From Umezawaea sp049997955 (lineage in GTDB: Bacteria; Actinomycetota; Actinomycetes; Mycobacteriales; Pseudonocardiaceae), in NCBI GenBank assembly GCA_049997955.1, contig JAEBDY010000006.1, positions 124,001-188,000 on the forward strand: 64,000 nt of DNA, written 5' to 3'. Position numbers and translations under genes: made by a program. The number at the start of each line of letters is the position of its first letter. Within the stretch, counting starts at the first letter, position 1. The notes beneath the pieces are model-generated. The model made no database searches. It was not told where the DNA came from and worked only from the letters and a program-made list of their open reading frames with translations. This document shows positions 51,638 through 60,040 of the stretch, piece by piece.

Positions 51638-53350
51638 TCAACCGCCTTCGCGGCGCCAGCCCGCGGCACCGCTCAGCGGGCCGGCGAACGGGGCCCCGAT
51701 GTCGGCCCCTTGGGCCTCCGGGAGCACCACGAGGAAGTCGGCCACCTGGAACAACGGGAGCGCAATCGCTTGCTGCCAGAGCACCGGTTCGATCTTGCCG
51801 AGCGCCTCGTCGAGCATCATCCGACCGCTCAGCGCGGCCTCGATCGTGGGCTGCAGGGTTTGATCGCAAAATCCCGAGAGATTAGCCGGAATGGGTGTAG
51901 ATCCGTCCCCAATGGACGAACGGCAGCCGAATGACGAGGCCAGCGTCGCGGCCGAATCACCCGTGTCCACCTGCGGGACCACGGTTATGTCGATCGCCGT
52001 GCCCTGATCACCATCGGGTGAACCGATTAGGTCCGGTCCGAACAACTCATTCGCGGTAGGCGAGATCACCCTGGCTTGGATTCCGGCCAAAGCGAGTTGC
52101 CGCTGCACCTGGTTGGCGACCAGGTTGTAGGGCTCGGTGCCCCCGGCCGCCGCGATCGTCAAGGTCAACGGCTTGCCGTCCCGGTTCCACACGCCGTCGT
52201 CCGGCCGGGTGTACCCGGCCTCGCCCAGCAGCCGGGCCGAGGCGGCCAGGTCCTGGACCGCGCTCGGCGGGATCGTCGGGACGTAGCCGGGCTTGCTCGG
52301 GGGCGTGATCTGCGAGTCGGCCCGCAGCTGCGCGGACGGGCCGTTGCCCGTGCCGGTGTCGATCAGCGCCTGCCGGTCCAGCGCCGCCACCACGGCCTGC
52401 CGGACCCTGGGGTCGGCCATCTGCGGCGCGACCGGGCGGAGGAGCACCTGGACGATCTCGGGACGGGGGACGGCCTTGCCGACGAGCGGTTTGGTCTTGG
52501 CCAGGTCGGCAACGGTGTTCAGCAAGATGGAGTCGGCGCGGATGAGCGCGGCCTGGTTGTCGCTGTCCCGCAGCGCGGACACGATGCCCTCGTGGTTGGC
52601 CCGCCGGAGGACCACCCGGTCCAACGCGGTGGCCTGCCCCCAGTAGCGGTCGCTGCGTTCGAGGACGATCTCGCCGCGCGGCTGGTCGAGCGTCTTGACC
52701 TGGAAGGGACCACCGGTGGCGGGGAAGCTGTCCGCCAGCGCCGCGGGCCAGCCACCGGGCTGGTCCTTGAGCAGGTGGGCGGGCAGGAGGTTGCCGAACA
52801 GCGAACGCCAACCGGGGTAGGGCGCGCCGAACGTGACCTCGACGGTCTTCCCGCCGTCCCGCGAGGCGATGTCCGAGATCAACCGGTAGCCCGCCGGGTC
52901 CACGACCCCCGGCTCGCCGCGCATCCGCTGCCAGAGGTAGACGAAGTCCTCGGCGGCGATCGGAGCGGTGTCCGTCCACGACGCGTCCTGCCGGACCGTG
53001 TAGCTGACGGTGTACGGCGCGGTCCTGGTCACCTGGGCGGAGACCATCAGCGTCGTGTCGAGCTTCGGCGTGCCGTCCGGTGCGGTGCGGAACACGGACG
53101 GCAGCAGCAAGCTGGTCAACGCGGTCGTGATCGTCGACTGCCCGGCGATGGTGTGCGGGTTGTAGCTCCCCTTGACCTCGTCGACACCCACGACGACCTC
53201 GTTGAGGACCTCGTCGGGGACGATCGACATGCCGGGGGTGGAGGGGACCAGCGGAAGGGGCCCGGAGTTGGTGCACGCGGTGAGCGCGAGGGCGGCGGCG
53301 AGCGCCAGGGCGGCGACGCGTGGAGTTCCAGCCCCCCCAGACCGAGTCAT
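51638..53350 (-). CDS. lpqW: Family 5 solute-binding-like lipoprotein LpqW
   Basis: 570 residues. The lipobox is LALTAC, with Cys26. It has the peptide-binding protein fold (YTVRQDASWTDTAPIAAEDF, YPGWRSLFGNLLPAHLLKDQ, VRQAVVAALDRQALID) but no permease or ATPase genes beside it. The position next to typA matches mycobacterial LpqW (Rv1166), which regulates lipoarabinomannan assembly rather than import. The role here is inferred from synteny and type. Confidence 0.8.
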   Translation of the reverse strand: MTRSGGAGTPRVAALALAAALALTACTNSGPLPLVPSTPGMSIVPDEVLNEVVVGVDEVKGSYNPHTIAGQSTITTALTSLLLPSVFRTAPDGTPKLDTTLMVSAQVTRTAPYTVSYTVRQDASWTDTAPIAAEDFVYLWQRMRGEPGVVDPAGYRLISDIASRDGGKTVEVTFGAPYPGWRSLFGNLLPAHLLKDQPGGWPAALADSFPATGGPFQVKTLDQPRGEIVLERSDRYWGQATALDRVVLRRANHEGIVSALRDSDNQAALIRADSILLNTVADLAKTKPLVGKAVPRPEIVQVLLRPVAPQMADPRVRQAVVAALDRQALIDTGTGNGPSAQLRADSQITPPSKPGYVPTIPPSAVQDLAASARLLGEAGYTRPDDGVWNRDGKPLTLTIAAAGGTEPYNLVANQVQRQLALAGIQARVISPTANELFGPDLIGSPDGDQGTAIDITVVPQVDTGDSAATLASSFGCRSSIGDGSTPIPANLSGFCDQTLQPTIEAALSGRMMLDEALGKIEPVLWQQAIALPLFQVADFLVVLPEAQGADIGAPFAGPLSGAAGWRREGG

Positions 53351-53431
53351 ACCCGCAGCCTGCCAGACGGGGTTGACCGTTGACGTGCCGGGCTTGGGGT
53401 CATGTGGGTGAGGACGTGCGGGGTGGGTGTC

Positions 53432-53487
53432 TGGTTGTTCTGGTTGTTCTGCGTGCGTGTGAGTGCGTGTGAGTGCGTGTGAGTGCG
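53432..53487. repeat. Short tandem repeats upstream of lpqW
   Basis: TGGTTGTTC occurs twice (53432-53449). The decamer GAGTGCGTGT occurs at 53461 and 53471, with near-copies at 53451 and 53481. It may be a slippage-prone promoter-proximal tract about 100 bp before lpqW. Confidence 0.6.
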
Positions 53488-53540
53488 GTGCGTCTGGGTG
53501 CGGTACGTGCAAAGCAGGTAGCGCTGCAGGTGGTCCGGGG

Positions 53541-53657
53541 GTGGCCGATTTGACTTGGGGACCCCGCATTTGACCCTTGATCGGGCTAAAAGGGCAGTCC
53601 CGAAAGCCTGCCCGATCACCAATTTCAAGGGTCAAATCCCCAAGTAAAATCGGCCAC
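53541..53657 (-). repeat. Palindromic element A, copy 2
   Basis: 117 bp, reverse complement of copy 1 (10052-10170) with few differences. The ends are again GTGGCCGATTT / AAATCGGCCAC. The arm change CTTGGGG is matched by CCCCAAG on the other side. The TTTT-flanked apex faces the minus direction, in line with typA transcription. Confidence 0.85.
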
Positions 53658-53905
53658 GGCGTGTCGCGCGCATGACCCCGGTCAGTCATTCGGCTCGAAA
53701 GACGTATGCCCGCAGCCGATCTGGGTCGGCCGGTGCCGACTGGGCAAACCTGGCTCAAACTGCACTATCCGATCCGACCGGCCCAATCCGTCCCAGCTGA
53801 CCTCACCATCCCGATCAGCCCTGGCCACCCGACCTGGCCAACGTCAACCTTGAAACCCAACCCGCGACCAGGCCGAACACGCATGGTCTTTCAAACCCTC
53901 CCCAA

Positions 53906-53999
53906 CCCGATCCCAAGCGCCCTCATTGCCGCCGTTCGTTTGTCAAGGCATCTTTCCCGCCTTGACAAACGAACGGCGGCAATGGAGACAATTGCGCGA
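53906..53999 (-). repeat. Palindromic element B, copy 2
   Basis: 94 bp. An 18-bp outer stem, CATTGCCGCCGTTCGTTT (53924-53941) with its exact complement (53967-53984), continues into GTCAAGGC / GCCTTGAC around a 9-nt loop: 26 uninterrupted pairs. Flanks and loop equal copy 1 (20935-21028), but the outer stem sequence is unrelated to it. Confidence 0.85.
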
Positions 54000-54065
54000 G
54001 CGGGCTGGAGAGACCCCTTCACCGAACCGCCCGAAACCAAGGCTCCTTCACCCCGAACCGCCCCA

Positions 54066-54104
54066 AACAAAAAGGGCCGCCCCTGCCAAAGCAGAGACGG
54101 CCCT
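54066..54104 (-). terminator. Intrinsic terminator of typA
   Basis: On the minus strand AGGGCCG and CGGCCCT pair around a further inner stem (CTCTGC-TTTG-GCAGGG), followed by TTTTTGTTTG. It begins 12 nt after the typA stop. Confidence 0.88.
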
Positions 54105-54116
54105 CGAAAAGAACAA

Positions 54117-56024
54117 CTACCCGCGCAGCTTGTTGCGCGACCTCTCACGCCCACGGGAGTTGGCGTCGAGGATCAGCTTCCGCACCCGAACAACATCCGG
54201 CGCGACTTCGACGCACTCGTCGGAAGCGCAGAACTCCAGCGCCTCTTCCAGCGACAGCTTCCGCGGCCGAGCCAGGGTCTCCATCACGTCGGCGGACGAC
54301 TGCCGCATGTTCGTGAGCTTCTTCTCGCGGCACACGTTGATGTCGAGGTCCTCGGCGCGCGGGTTCTCGCCCACGACCATGCCCTCGTACGCGTCCGCGC
54401 CCGGCTCGACGAAGAACGTGCCGCGGTCGGCCAGCTGGATCATCGCGTAGGCGGTGATCATGCCGGACCGGTCGGCCACCAGGGAGCCGTTGTGGCGCGT
54501 GCGGATCTCGCCCGCCCACGGGAAGTAGCCCTCGGACACGGCGTTGGCGATGCCGGTGCCGCGGGTTTCCGTGAGGAACTCCGTGCGGAAGCCGATGAGG
54601 CCGCGCGACGGGATCACGTAGTCGAGCTTCACGCGGCCGCTGCCGTGGCCGGACATGTTCTCCATGCGGCCCTTGCGGTTCGCGAGGAGCTGGGTGACGG
54701 CGCCGAGGTGCTCCTCCGGGGCGTCGATGGTGACGCGCTCGAAGGGCTCGTGCAGCTTGCCGTCGACGGTGCGGGTGACCACCTGCGGCTTGCCGACGGT
54801 CAGCTCGAAGCCTTCACGGCGGATCTGCTCGACCAGGATGGCCAGGGCCAGCTCGCCACGGCCCTGCACCTCCCAGGTGTCGGGGCGCTCGGTCGGGAGG
54901 ACGCGGATCGACACGTTGCCGACCAGCTCCGAGTCGAGGCGGGCCTTGAGGACGCGGGCCGTCAGCTTGGTGCCGCCGCCGCGACCGGCCAGCGGCGAGG
55001 TGTTCACGCCGATGGTCATCGAGATCGCGGGCAGGTCGACGGTGATGCGCTCCAGCGGGACCGGGGTCTCCGAGTCGGCGAGCGTGTCGCCGATCGTGAT
55101 CTCCGGGATGCCCGCGATGGCGACCAGGTCGCCCGCGTGCGCTTCCTCGGTGGGGACGCGGTCGAGCGCCTCGGTGATCAGCAGCTCGGTGATGCGGACG
55201 CGCTGGGTCGTGCCGTCCTCGCGGCACCAGGCGACCCAGTCGCCCTTGCGCATGCTGCCCGAGTGGATGCGGCACAGCGCGATGCGGCCGAGGAACGACG
55301 ACGCGTCGAGGTTCGTGACCAGCGCCTGGAGGGGGGCGTTGACATCGCCGCGCGGGGCGGGGATGTGGTTGAGCAGCACCTCGAACAGGGTGTCGAGGTT
55401 CTCCTCGTCCGGCATGCCGCCGTCGGCGGGCTGGGTCATGCTGGCGCGACCGGCGCGGGCCGACGCGTACACGACCGGGAGGTCGAGCACGGAGTCGTCG
55501 GCGCCGACCTCGGCGGCCAGTTCGAGCAGCAGGTCGTGGGCCTCTTCGACGACCTCGCTGATGCGGGCGTCGGGGCGGTCGACCTTGTTGACGACCAGGA
55601 TCACGGGCAGGCCCGCGGCCAGGGTCTTGCGCAGCACGAAGCGGGTCTGCGGGAGCGGGCCCTCGCTGGCGTCGATGAGCAGCACGACGCCGTCCACCAT
55701 GGAGAGACCGCGTTCGACCTCGCCACCGAAGTCGGCGTGACCGGGGGTGTCGACGACGTTGATCGTCACCGGGCCGTCGGGGGTCTCCCTGCGGACCGCG
55801 GTGTTCTTCGCGAGGATGGTGATGCCCTTCTCGCGCTCGAGGTCACCGGAGTCCATGACACGGTCGACGAGTTCGGCGCGAGCCGAGAACGCTCCGGACT
55901 GCCGGAGCATGGCGTCTACGAGGGTGGTCTTTCCGTGGTCAACGTGCGCGACGATCGCGACGTTGCGCAGGTCAGCACGCACCTGAGCGGGCGATTCGTT
56001 GATCGACGCGGTGGCCGTGGGCAC
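54117..56024 (-). CDS. typA: Ribosome-associated translational GTPase TypA/BipA
   Basis: 635 residues. G1 is AHVDHGKTTLVDAML, G2 region EREKGITILAKNTAV, G3 VDTPGHADFGG, G4 VVNKVDRP. Domain II (LQALVTNLDASSFLGRIALC), domains III/V and the TypA C-terminal part (GMVVGENPRAEDLDINVCRE) follow. It assists 50S assembly and stress adaptation. It is preceded at the far side by lpqW as in mycobacteria (Rv1165-Rv1166). Confidence 0.95.
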   Translation of the reverse strand: MPTATASINESPAQVRADLRNVAIVAHVDHGKTTLVDAMLRQSGAFSARAELVDRVMDSGDLEREKGITILAKNTAVRRETPDGPVTINVVDTPGHADFGGEVERGLSMVDGVVLLIDASEGPLPQTRFVLRKTLAAGLPVILVVNKVDRPDARISEVVEEAHDLLLELAAEVGADDSVLDLPVVYASARAGRASMTQPADGGMPDEENLDTLFEVLLNHIPAPRGDVNAPLQALVTNLDASSFLGRIALCRIHSGSMRKGDWVAWCREDGTTQRVRITELLITEALDRVPTEEAHAGDLVAIAGIPEITIGDTLADSETPVPLERITVDLPAISMTIGVNTSPLAGRGGGTKLTARVLKARLDSELVGNVSIRVLPTERPDTWEVQGRGELALAILVEQIRREGFELTVGKPQVVTRTVDGKLHEPFERVTIDAPEEHLGAVTQLLANRKGRMENMSGHGSGRVKLDYVIPSRGLIGFRTEFLTETRGTGIANAVSEGYFPWAGEIRTRHNGSLVADRSGMITAYAMIQLADRGTFFVEPGADAYEGMVVGENPRAEDLDINVCREKKLTNMRQSSADVMETLARPRKLSLEEALEFCASDECVEVAPDVVRVRKLILDANSRGRERSRNKLRG

Positions 56025-56136
56025 GCGGAACTCCTAGAGCTGGAAGTCGAGGAAGGGGGCCAGCGCCAGGACGGAGATCGCGCGCAGCCTTCACAAGAGT
56101 ACCGGCTTCGTTGCCAATACCACACATCGCGGAGGG

Positions 56137-56155
56137 TGAGGTCAGCCTCACCTAG
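56137..56155. promoter_or_regulatory. Iron box (DtxR/IdeR-type operator)
   Basis: The 19-mer TGAGGTCAGCCTCACCTAG matches 15 of 19 bases of the actinobacterial box TTAGGTTAGGCTCACCTAA. It lies 36 bp before the start of the 47-residue Cys/Lys-rich gene and about 110 bp upstream of divergent typA. Confidence 0.6.
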
Positions 56156-56190
56156 TCTGGGAATGGACCCTACGGGAGGAGCCACCGCAC

Positions 56191-56334
56191 GTGGGCAAGG
56201 TGAAGAAGAAGTGCTGCAGGTCCACGCCGCGGTGCAAGAAGTGCCCGGTGGTGGTCCTGCTGAAGGCCCGTGACAAGGCCAGGAAGAAGGCTCTCAAGAA
56301 GGAGAGCAAGAAGGAGCGGAAGAAGGCGGCCTGA
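56191..56334 (+). CDS. 47-residue Cys/Lys-rich small protein
   Basis: Starts MGKVKKKCCRSTPRCKKCPV at GTG 56191, then VVLLKARDKARK and a Lys/Glu-rich helix to the end. Cys 8, 9, 15 and 18 (CC-x5-C-x2-C) could bind a metal. GGGAGGA precedes the start at 10 nt; GTG 56200 is a second choice. I do not recognise a named family. The strong iron box upstream suggests it is made when iron is scarce. The very basic tail suggests RNA or ribosome binding. Confidence 0.7.
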   Translation: MGKVKKKCCRSTPRCKKCPVVVLLKARDKARKKALKKESKKERKKAA

Positions 56335-56384
56335 ACCGCCCGTCCGGTCCACTCGCGGCCGGATGGTCGAGCGCGCCCCCGCGG

Positions 56385-56684
56385 TCAGGCCGGGATGGCC
56401 TCGTTGAGCCTCGTGAGCTCCGGTGCCGTCCGGGTGGCACGGAACTCGGTCACCTCGTAGCGGGCGAGGCGCTGCGCCACGTACGGGCAGGTCGCCATGA
56501 TGGCGTCGAGCTTCCCGCGCGTCATGGCCTTCGTGAGGATCACGACCCCGTCCGGCGGGACCTGGCGACCGGAGACGAGGAAGTGCCCCGCCTCGTACTG
56601 CCTGGTCGACCACGCCACGTGGTCGGGCAGGGTCAGGTCGACGACGTCCAACGGCCGGGTGAACTCCAGTACGACGATGTACAT
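56385..56684 (-). CDS. YciI-like protein
   Basis: 99 residues, ferredoxin-like αβ fold of the YCII family. It starts MYIVVLEFTRPLDVVDLTLP; the His in LPDHVAWSTRQYEAGHFL and the segment DAIMATCPYVAQRLARYEVT are typical. Family members are small dimeric enzymes or stress proteins of mostly unknown reaction. Confidence 0.85.
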   Translation of the reverse strand: MYIVVLEFTRPLDVVDLTLPDHVAWSTRQYEAGHFLVSGRQVPPDGVVILTKAMTRGKLDAIMATCPYVAQRLARYEVTEFRATRTAPELTRLNEAIPA

Positions 56685-56736
56685 AGAAGAAATGTAGACC
56701 CGCAAGACAGCGCCCGAACACGATAAGCTCGCGGCC

Positions 56737-56784
56737 ATGCGCAGTCTTCACACGTTCTGGTGGCCCGCCTTCAGGCGGCCGTAG
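56737..56784 (+). CDS. Trp leader peptide of trpS attenuator
   Basis: 15-codon frame MRSLHTFWWPAFRRP with two consecutive Trp codons (56758-56763), ending TAG 56782-56784. TAAGCT (56724-56729) lies 7 nt before the ATG, so the leader is probably translated from a leaderless mRNA. Translation of the Trp codons is the sensor for charged tRNA-Trp. Confidence 0.85.
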   Translation: MRSLHTFWWPAFRRP

Positions 56785-56840
56785 AACTGTGCGTCGAAGA
56801 CGACCACAGGCCGCCCGCTCGGGCGGCCTTCGTTGTTCTC
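56765..56840 (+). promoter_or_regulatory. Ribosome-mediated transcription attenuator of trpS
   Basis: Segment 1 CCGCC (56765-56769) pairs with segment 2 GGCGG (56774-56778). Segment 2 as GGCGGCC (56774-56780) can pair instead with segment 3 GGCCGCC (56809-56815). Segments 3 and 4 form the terminator AGGCCGCCCG / CGGGCGGCCT (56808-56829) followed by TTCGTTGTTCT. A ribosome stalled at the Trp codons masks segment 1 and favours 2:3, allowing read-through. Confidence 0.85.
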
Positions 56841-56883
56841 GGGGTCCTGCGCGACGGGTGGCGCACCTGTCGAAGGGACCACC

Positions 56884-57849
56884 ATGATCAGGCTTTCCGC
56901 CGTCACCCCGTCCGGCCACGTCCAGTTGGGCAACTACCTCGGGGCCATTCGCCGCTGGGCCGCCGAGGGCACCGAGCAGGACGTCTACTTCATCAGCGAC
57001 CTCCACGCGATGACCTCGTCGCACAACCCGTCGAAGCTCCGGTCCCTGACGCGGGAGCAGCTCGCGCTGCTGATCGCGGCGGGTGTCGACCCGCACTCGG
57101 TGTCGGTGCAGTCCGACCTGGTGCGCGAACTGGGCGCGTTGACGTGGATCCTGGAGTGCACCTGCACCTACGGCGAGGCCGCGCGGATGATCCAGTTCAA
57201 GGAGAAGTCCGCGGGTCGGGACTCGGTGCGGCTGAGCCTGCTCACCTACCCGGTGCTGATGGCAGCGGACATCCTGCTCCAGGGCGCGCACGAGGTGCCG
57301 GTCGGCGACGACCAGGCGCAGCACGTGGAACTGGCGCGGGCGCTGGCGAAGCGGTTCAACAGCACCTACGGCCAGGTGTTCGTGATGCCGCGCGGCACCG
57401 TGCCGCCGACCGCCTCACGGGTCCGCGACCTGGCCGACCCCACCAGGAAGATGGCGAAGTCGGGCACCGACGCGGCCGGGACGGTGTTCGTGCTCGACCC
57501 GCCGGACCTGATCCAGCGGAAGATCAAGCGGGCCGTCACCGACAACCTGAACCAGCTGCGGTACGCGCCCGACGAGCAGCCGGGGGTGGCGAACCTCCTG
57601 GAGATCATCGCCGCCTGCACGGGGAAGGCGCCGGACGAGATCGCGGCCTCGCTGGGGAGCTACGCGGAGCTGAAGGACATGGCCTCGGAGGCCGTCGTCG
57701 AGGAGCTGCGGGGGGTGCGGGAGCGGACGCTGGCGCTGCTGGACGACGCCGCCGAGCTGGACCGGATCCGCCAGGCGGGTGCCGACCGGGCCCGCGGCCG
57801 GGCGCAGCACCGGTTGGACGCCGCGCTGCGGATGACCGGGTTGGGCTGA
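56884..57849 (+). CDS. trpS: Tryptophanyl-tRNA synthetase, auxiliary attenuator-controlled type
   Basis: 321-residue class I synthetase that charges tRNA-Trp. The HIGH-equivalent is PSGHVQLGNYLGA and the KMSKS-equivalent is KMAKSGT; DLHAMTSSHNPSKLRS and GDDQAQHVELARALAKRFN line the active site. GAAGGGACCACC precedes ATG 56884. In Streptomyces, a second trpS under ribosome-mediated attenuation encodes an indolmycin-resistant enzyme (literature recalled). The same control here suggests this class; whether a second trpS exists is outside the window. Confidence 0.93.
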   Translation: MIRLSAVTPSGHVQLGNYLGAIRRWAAEGTEQDVYFISDLHAMTSSHNPSKLRSLTREQLALLIAAGVDPHSVSVQSDLVRELGALTWILECTCTYGEAARMIQFKEKSAGRDSVRLSLLTYPVLMAADILLQGAHEVPVGDDQAQHVELARALAKRFNSTYGQVFVMPRGTVPPTASRVRDLADPTRKMAKSGTDAAGTVFVLDPPDLIQRKIKRAVTDNLNQLRYAPDEQPGVANLLEIIAACTGKAPDEIAASLGSYAELKDMASEAVVEELRGVRERTLALLDDAAELDRIRQAGADRARGRAQHRLDAALRMTGLG

Positions 57850-57855
57850 GGGCCG

Positions 57856-57882
57856 GGTGGGCGCGGTCCGACCGCGCCCACC
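57856..57882. terminator. Hairpin between convergent trpS and SRPBCC-Nudix genes
   Basis: GGTGGGCGCGGTC and its complement around a single base (in practice an 11-bp stem with 5-nt loop). GC-rich, U-tract weak; usable in both directions. Confidence 0.6.
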
Positions 57883-57903
57883 GGTCTTCCCCAGGCGGAT
57901 CGT

Positions 57904-58725
57904 CTAGCTGGAGGACAGCAGCTCCCGCAGCTCCGGGACCAGCACCCGGTCCGCGGGCAGCCAGTCGAGCCCGTCCAGCTCCGAGGGGCCGATCCACCGC
58001 ACGGCCCGGTGCTCCCGCGCCTCGGGCTCGCCCTTCCCCAACGTCGCCGCGAACACCCGCAGCAGCAACTCGGCCCGCAGCGGCACGTCCGGACCCACCT
58101 GCTCGCCCACCACGACCTCCACGCCCAGCTCCTCCGCGCACTCCCGCGCGAGCGCCGCGCCGTCCGACTCGCCGGGGTCGACCCGGCCGCCGGGCACCTC
58201 CCACTTCCCCGCCGCCTCCACCGGGAACGAGCGCTGCTGCACCAGCAGCAGGCCGTCCCGCACGATGGCCGCGCCGACGACCACGTTGGCGTTCACCAGC
58301 TGCAACGCCCGCCGGGACACGGCGCCCGCCCGCGCCTCCAGGATCTTCAGCGCCAGCCCGCGCCCGACCACGACGTCGGCCAGCCGCCCGAAGGGCCCGC
58401 CGGGGCTGGTCCACTCCACGGCGTCCACCACGAGGGTGCCGCCGCCGGTCTCCACCAGGTCCGTGGACAGGGCCAGCATCGGCAACGGCCCGTCGACCAG
58501 CTCGGCGGCGACGCCGGTCACGTCCGCGCGCGTGACGACCAGCTTGCCGCGCACGGGGCCGACGGAGCCGGACAGCTCGGTGCCGACGTGCAGGATCCCC
58601 GAGCCCCCGGAGATCCGCACGCCGAGGCCGCGCACGGAGGACGCCAGCAGGCGGCCGTCGAGGAGCGCTCCCGCGACGGTTCGGACGGGCGCTTCGACGA
58701 GCGTGGTCGCACGGAGATCGGGCAC
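57904..58725 (-). CDS. SRPBCC-like domain fused to a Nudix hydrolase
   Basis: 273 residues. Residues 1-140 form an SRPBCC/lipid-binding-like domain (VPDLRATTLVEAPVRTVAGA, ELVDGPLPMLALSTDLVETG). Residues 150-273 are a MutT-type Nudix domain with GGRVDPGESDGAALARECAE and ELGVEV. The Nudix part resembles 8-oxo-dGTPase (AAIVRDGLLLVQQRSFP, WEVPGG). GTG 58725 is chosen as start. It lies 28 bp after the histidine kinase gene on the same strand. Confidence 0.8.
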   Translation of the reverse strand: MPDLRATTLVEAPVRTVAGALLDGRLLASSVRGLGVRISGGSGILHVGTELSGSVGPVRGKLVVTRADVTGVAAELVDGPLPMLALSTDLVETGGGTLVVDAVEWTSPGGPFGRLADVVVGRGLALKILEARAGAVSRRALQLVNANVVVGAAIVRDGLLLVQQRSFPVEAAGKWEVPGGRVDPGESDGAALARECAEELGVEVVVGEQVGPDVPLRAELLLRVFAATLGKGEPEAREHRAVRWIGPSELDGLDWLPADRVLVPELRELLSSS

Positions 58726-58753
58726 GGCCGCATACTGCCATTCACCTGTGAAA

Positions 58754-60040
58754 TCAACGGTAAGCGGGCCAGCGGATCTCGAACCGGGCACCGCCCAGGG
58801 GCGAGTCCACCACCCGGACGGCTCCCCTGCGCTGCCGGACGAGGTGGGCGACGAGCGCCAACCCCAGGCCGAAGCCGCCGGTGGCCCGGCCCCGATGCTC
58901 CTCCACCCGGTAGAAGCGGTCGAACACCCGCGTCCAGTGCTCGGGCGGGATGCCGTGGCCGTCGTCGTCCACGACCAGGCGGATCTCGCGGGCCGCGGGC
59001 TGCACCGAGATGCGGATGAGGCCGGTCGCGTAGCGGGAGGCGTTGCGGACGAGGTTGTCGACGACCAGTTCGACCTCGGTGCGGGTCGCGGACACCATGC
59101 ACGCGCTCATCGGGGCCGCCACCTGCACCAGCAGGTCGTGCGACGGCATGCGGTCGACGGCGGCGTGCACCTGGAGCACCAGGTCGACGGGTTCGGCGCG
59201 CGGGAGTTCGCCGCTGTCGGCGCGGGCCAGGATCAGCAGGGCGTCGACCAGTTCCGAGAGGCGTTCGGACTCCTCGACGATGGATTCGAGGACCTCCAGC
59301 GAGAAGTCCGGGTCGGGGTGGGCCACGGCGACCTCGGCTTGGGCGCGCACGGACGTGACGGGCGAGCGCAGCTCGTGGGCGGCGTCGCCGGTGAACCTGC
59401 GCAGCCGCTCGGTTGCCTCGTCGCGGCGGGCGAGCAGGCCGTTCAACGCCTCGGCCAGCGCTTGCAGCTCGTCCTGCGACTCGGGCACGGGCAGGCGCTG
59501 GCCGCGAGGCAGTTCGGCGGCGGCGACGCGCATCCGCTCCACCGGGCGCAGCGACGACCGGACCGACAGCCAGGTGGCGATGCCGACCAGCAGCGCCACG
59601 AGCGCCGTGGCGACGGCGAGCCAGCGGGTGCCGAGGTCGTTGGCGCCGTTGTAGCCGACGAGCACGTCACCCGCGGCGATGATCCTGGGCGTGCCGTCCG
59701 GCGCGGTGTCGACGCGGCCCTGCCAGCGCATGGCGCTCACGCCGTCCTCGCGCAGCACGGGCTTGCCGGACTTCAGCGTCCGCACCTCGGTGGGGGTCAG
59801 GTCGGGAGCCGGGAGACCGTCGAGGGGGCTGCCCGCGGTGTCCAGGACGCGCACGGACGGGCCGGAGCCGAGCGCCACGGCCTTGGTCAGCTCGGAGTCG
59901 ACGGCGCTGATCTGCACGCGCGCGATCAGGCTCGGGGCGAGGCTGGTCAACGCCATCAGGCACAGCCACGCGACGCCGGTGGCCACCACGGTGATCCGGA
60001 AGCGCAGGGTGCGCCGGAACCACCACCGCCGCGGGTTCAC
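58754..60040 (-). CDS. Two-component sensor histidine kinase
   Basis: 428 residues. Two membrane helices (about 14-40 and 141-163) enclose an extracellular sensor of about 100 residues; a HAMP domain follows. The H-box is FTGDAAHELRSPVTSVRAQA, the N-box LVVDNLVRNASRYATG, then VVDDDGHGIPPEHWTRVFDR and the G2 box GGFGLGLALV. GTG start overlaps the response regulator stop (GTGA). The signal is unknown; the neighbouring LolA-like and ABC genes may be targets. Confidence 0.92.
   Translation of the reverse strand: MNPRRWWFRRTLRFRITVVATGVAWLCLMALTSLAPSLIARVQISAVDSELTKAVALGSGPSVRVLDTAGSPLDGLPAPDLTPTEVRTLKSGKPVLREDGVSAMRWQGRVDTAPDGTPRIIAAGDVLVGYNGANDLGTRWLAVATALVALLVGIATWLSVRSSLRPVERMRVAAAELPRGQRLPVPESQDELQALAEALNGLLARRDEATERLRRFTGDAAHELRSPVTSVRAQAEVAVAHPDPDFSLEVLESIVEESERLSELVDALLILARADSGELPRAEPVDLVLQVHAAVDRMPSHDLLVQVAAPMSACMVSATRTEVELVVDNLVRNASRYATGLIRISVQPAAREIRLVVDDDGHGIPPEHWTRVFDRFYRVEEHRGRATGGFGLGLALVAHLVRQRRGAVRVVDSPLGGARFEIRWPAYR

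Larger units (their letters stand above)
53351..54116. other. 766-bp intergenic region between lpqW and typA
   Basis: It holds a decamer repeat, element A copy 2, element B copy 2 and the typA terminator. The stretch 53660-53905 is C/A-rich without features. No gene was supported. Confidence 0.8.

Noticed and set aside
53432..53487. CRISPR-like direct repeats
   Set aside because: Units are about 10 bp with no spacers, and no cas genes are in the window.
53706..56273. An 855-codon plus-strand frame
   Set aside because: It is wholly antisense to typA, which carries all GTPase motifs on the minus strand.
56737..56883. T-box riboswitch ahead of trpS
   Set aside because: The T-box consensus and specifier-loop architecture are not seen; the leader peptide with tandem Trp codons explains the control.
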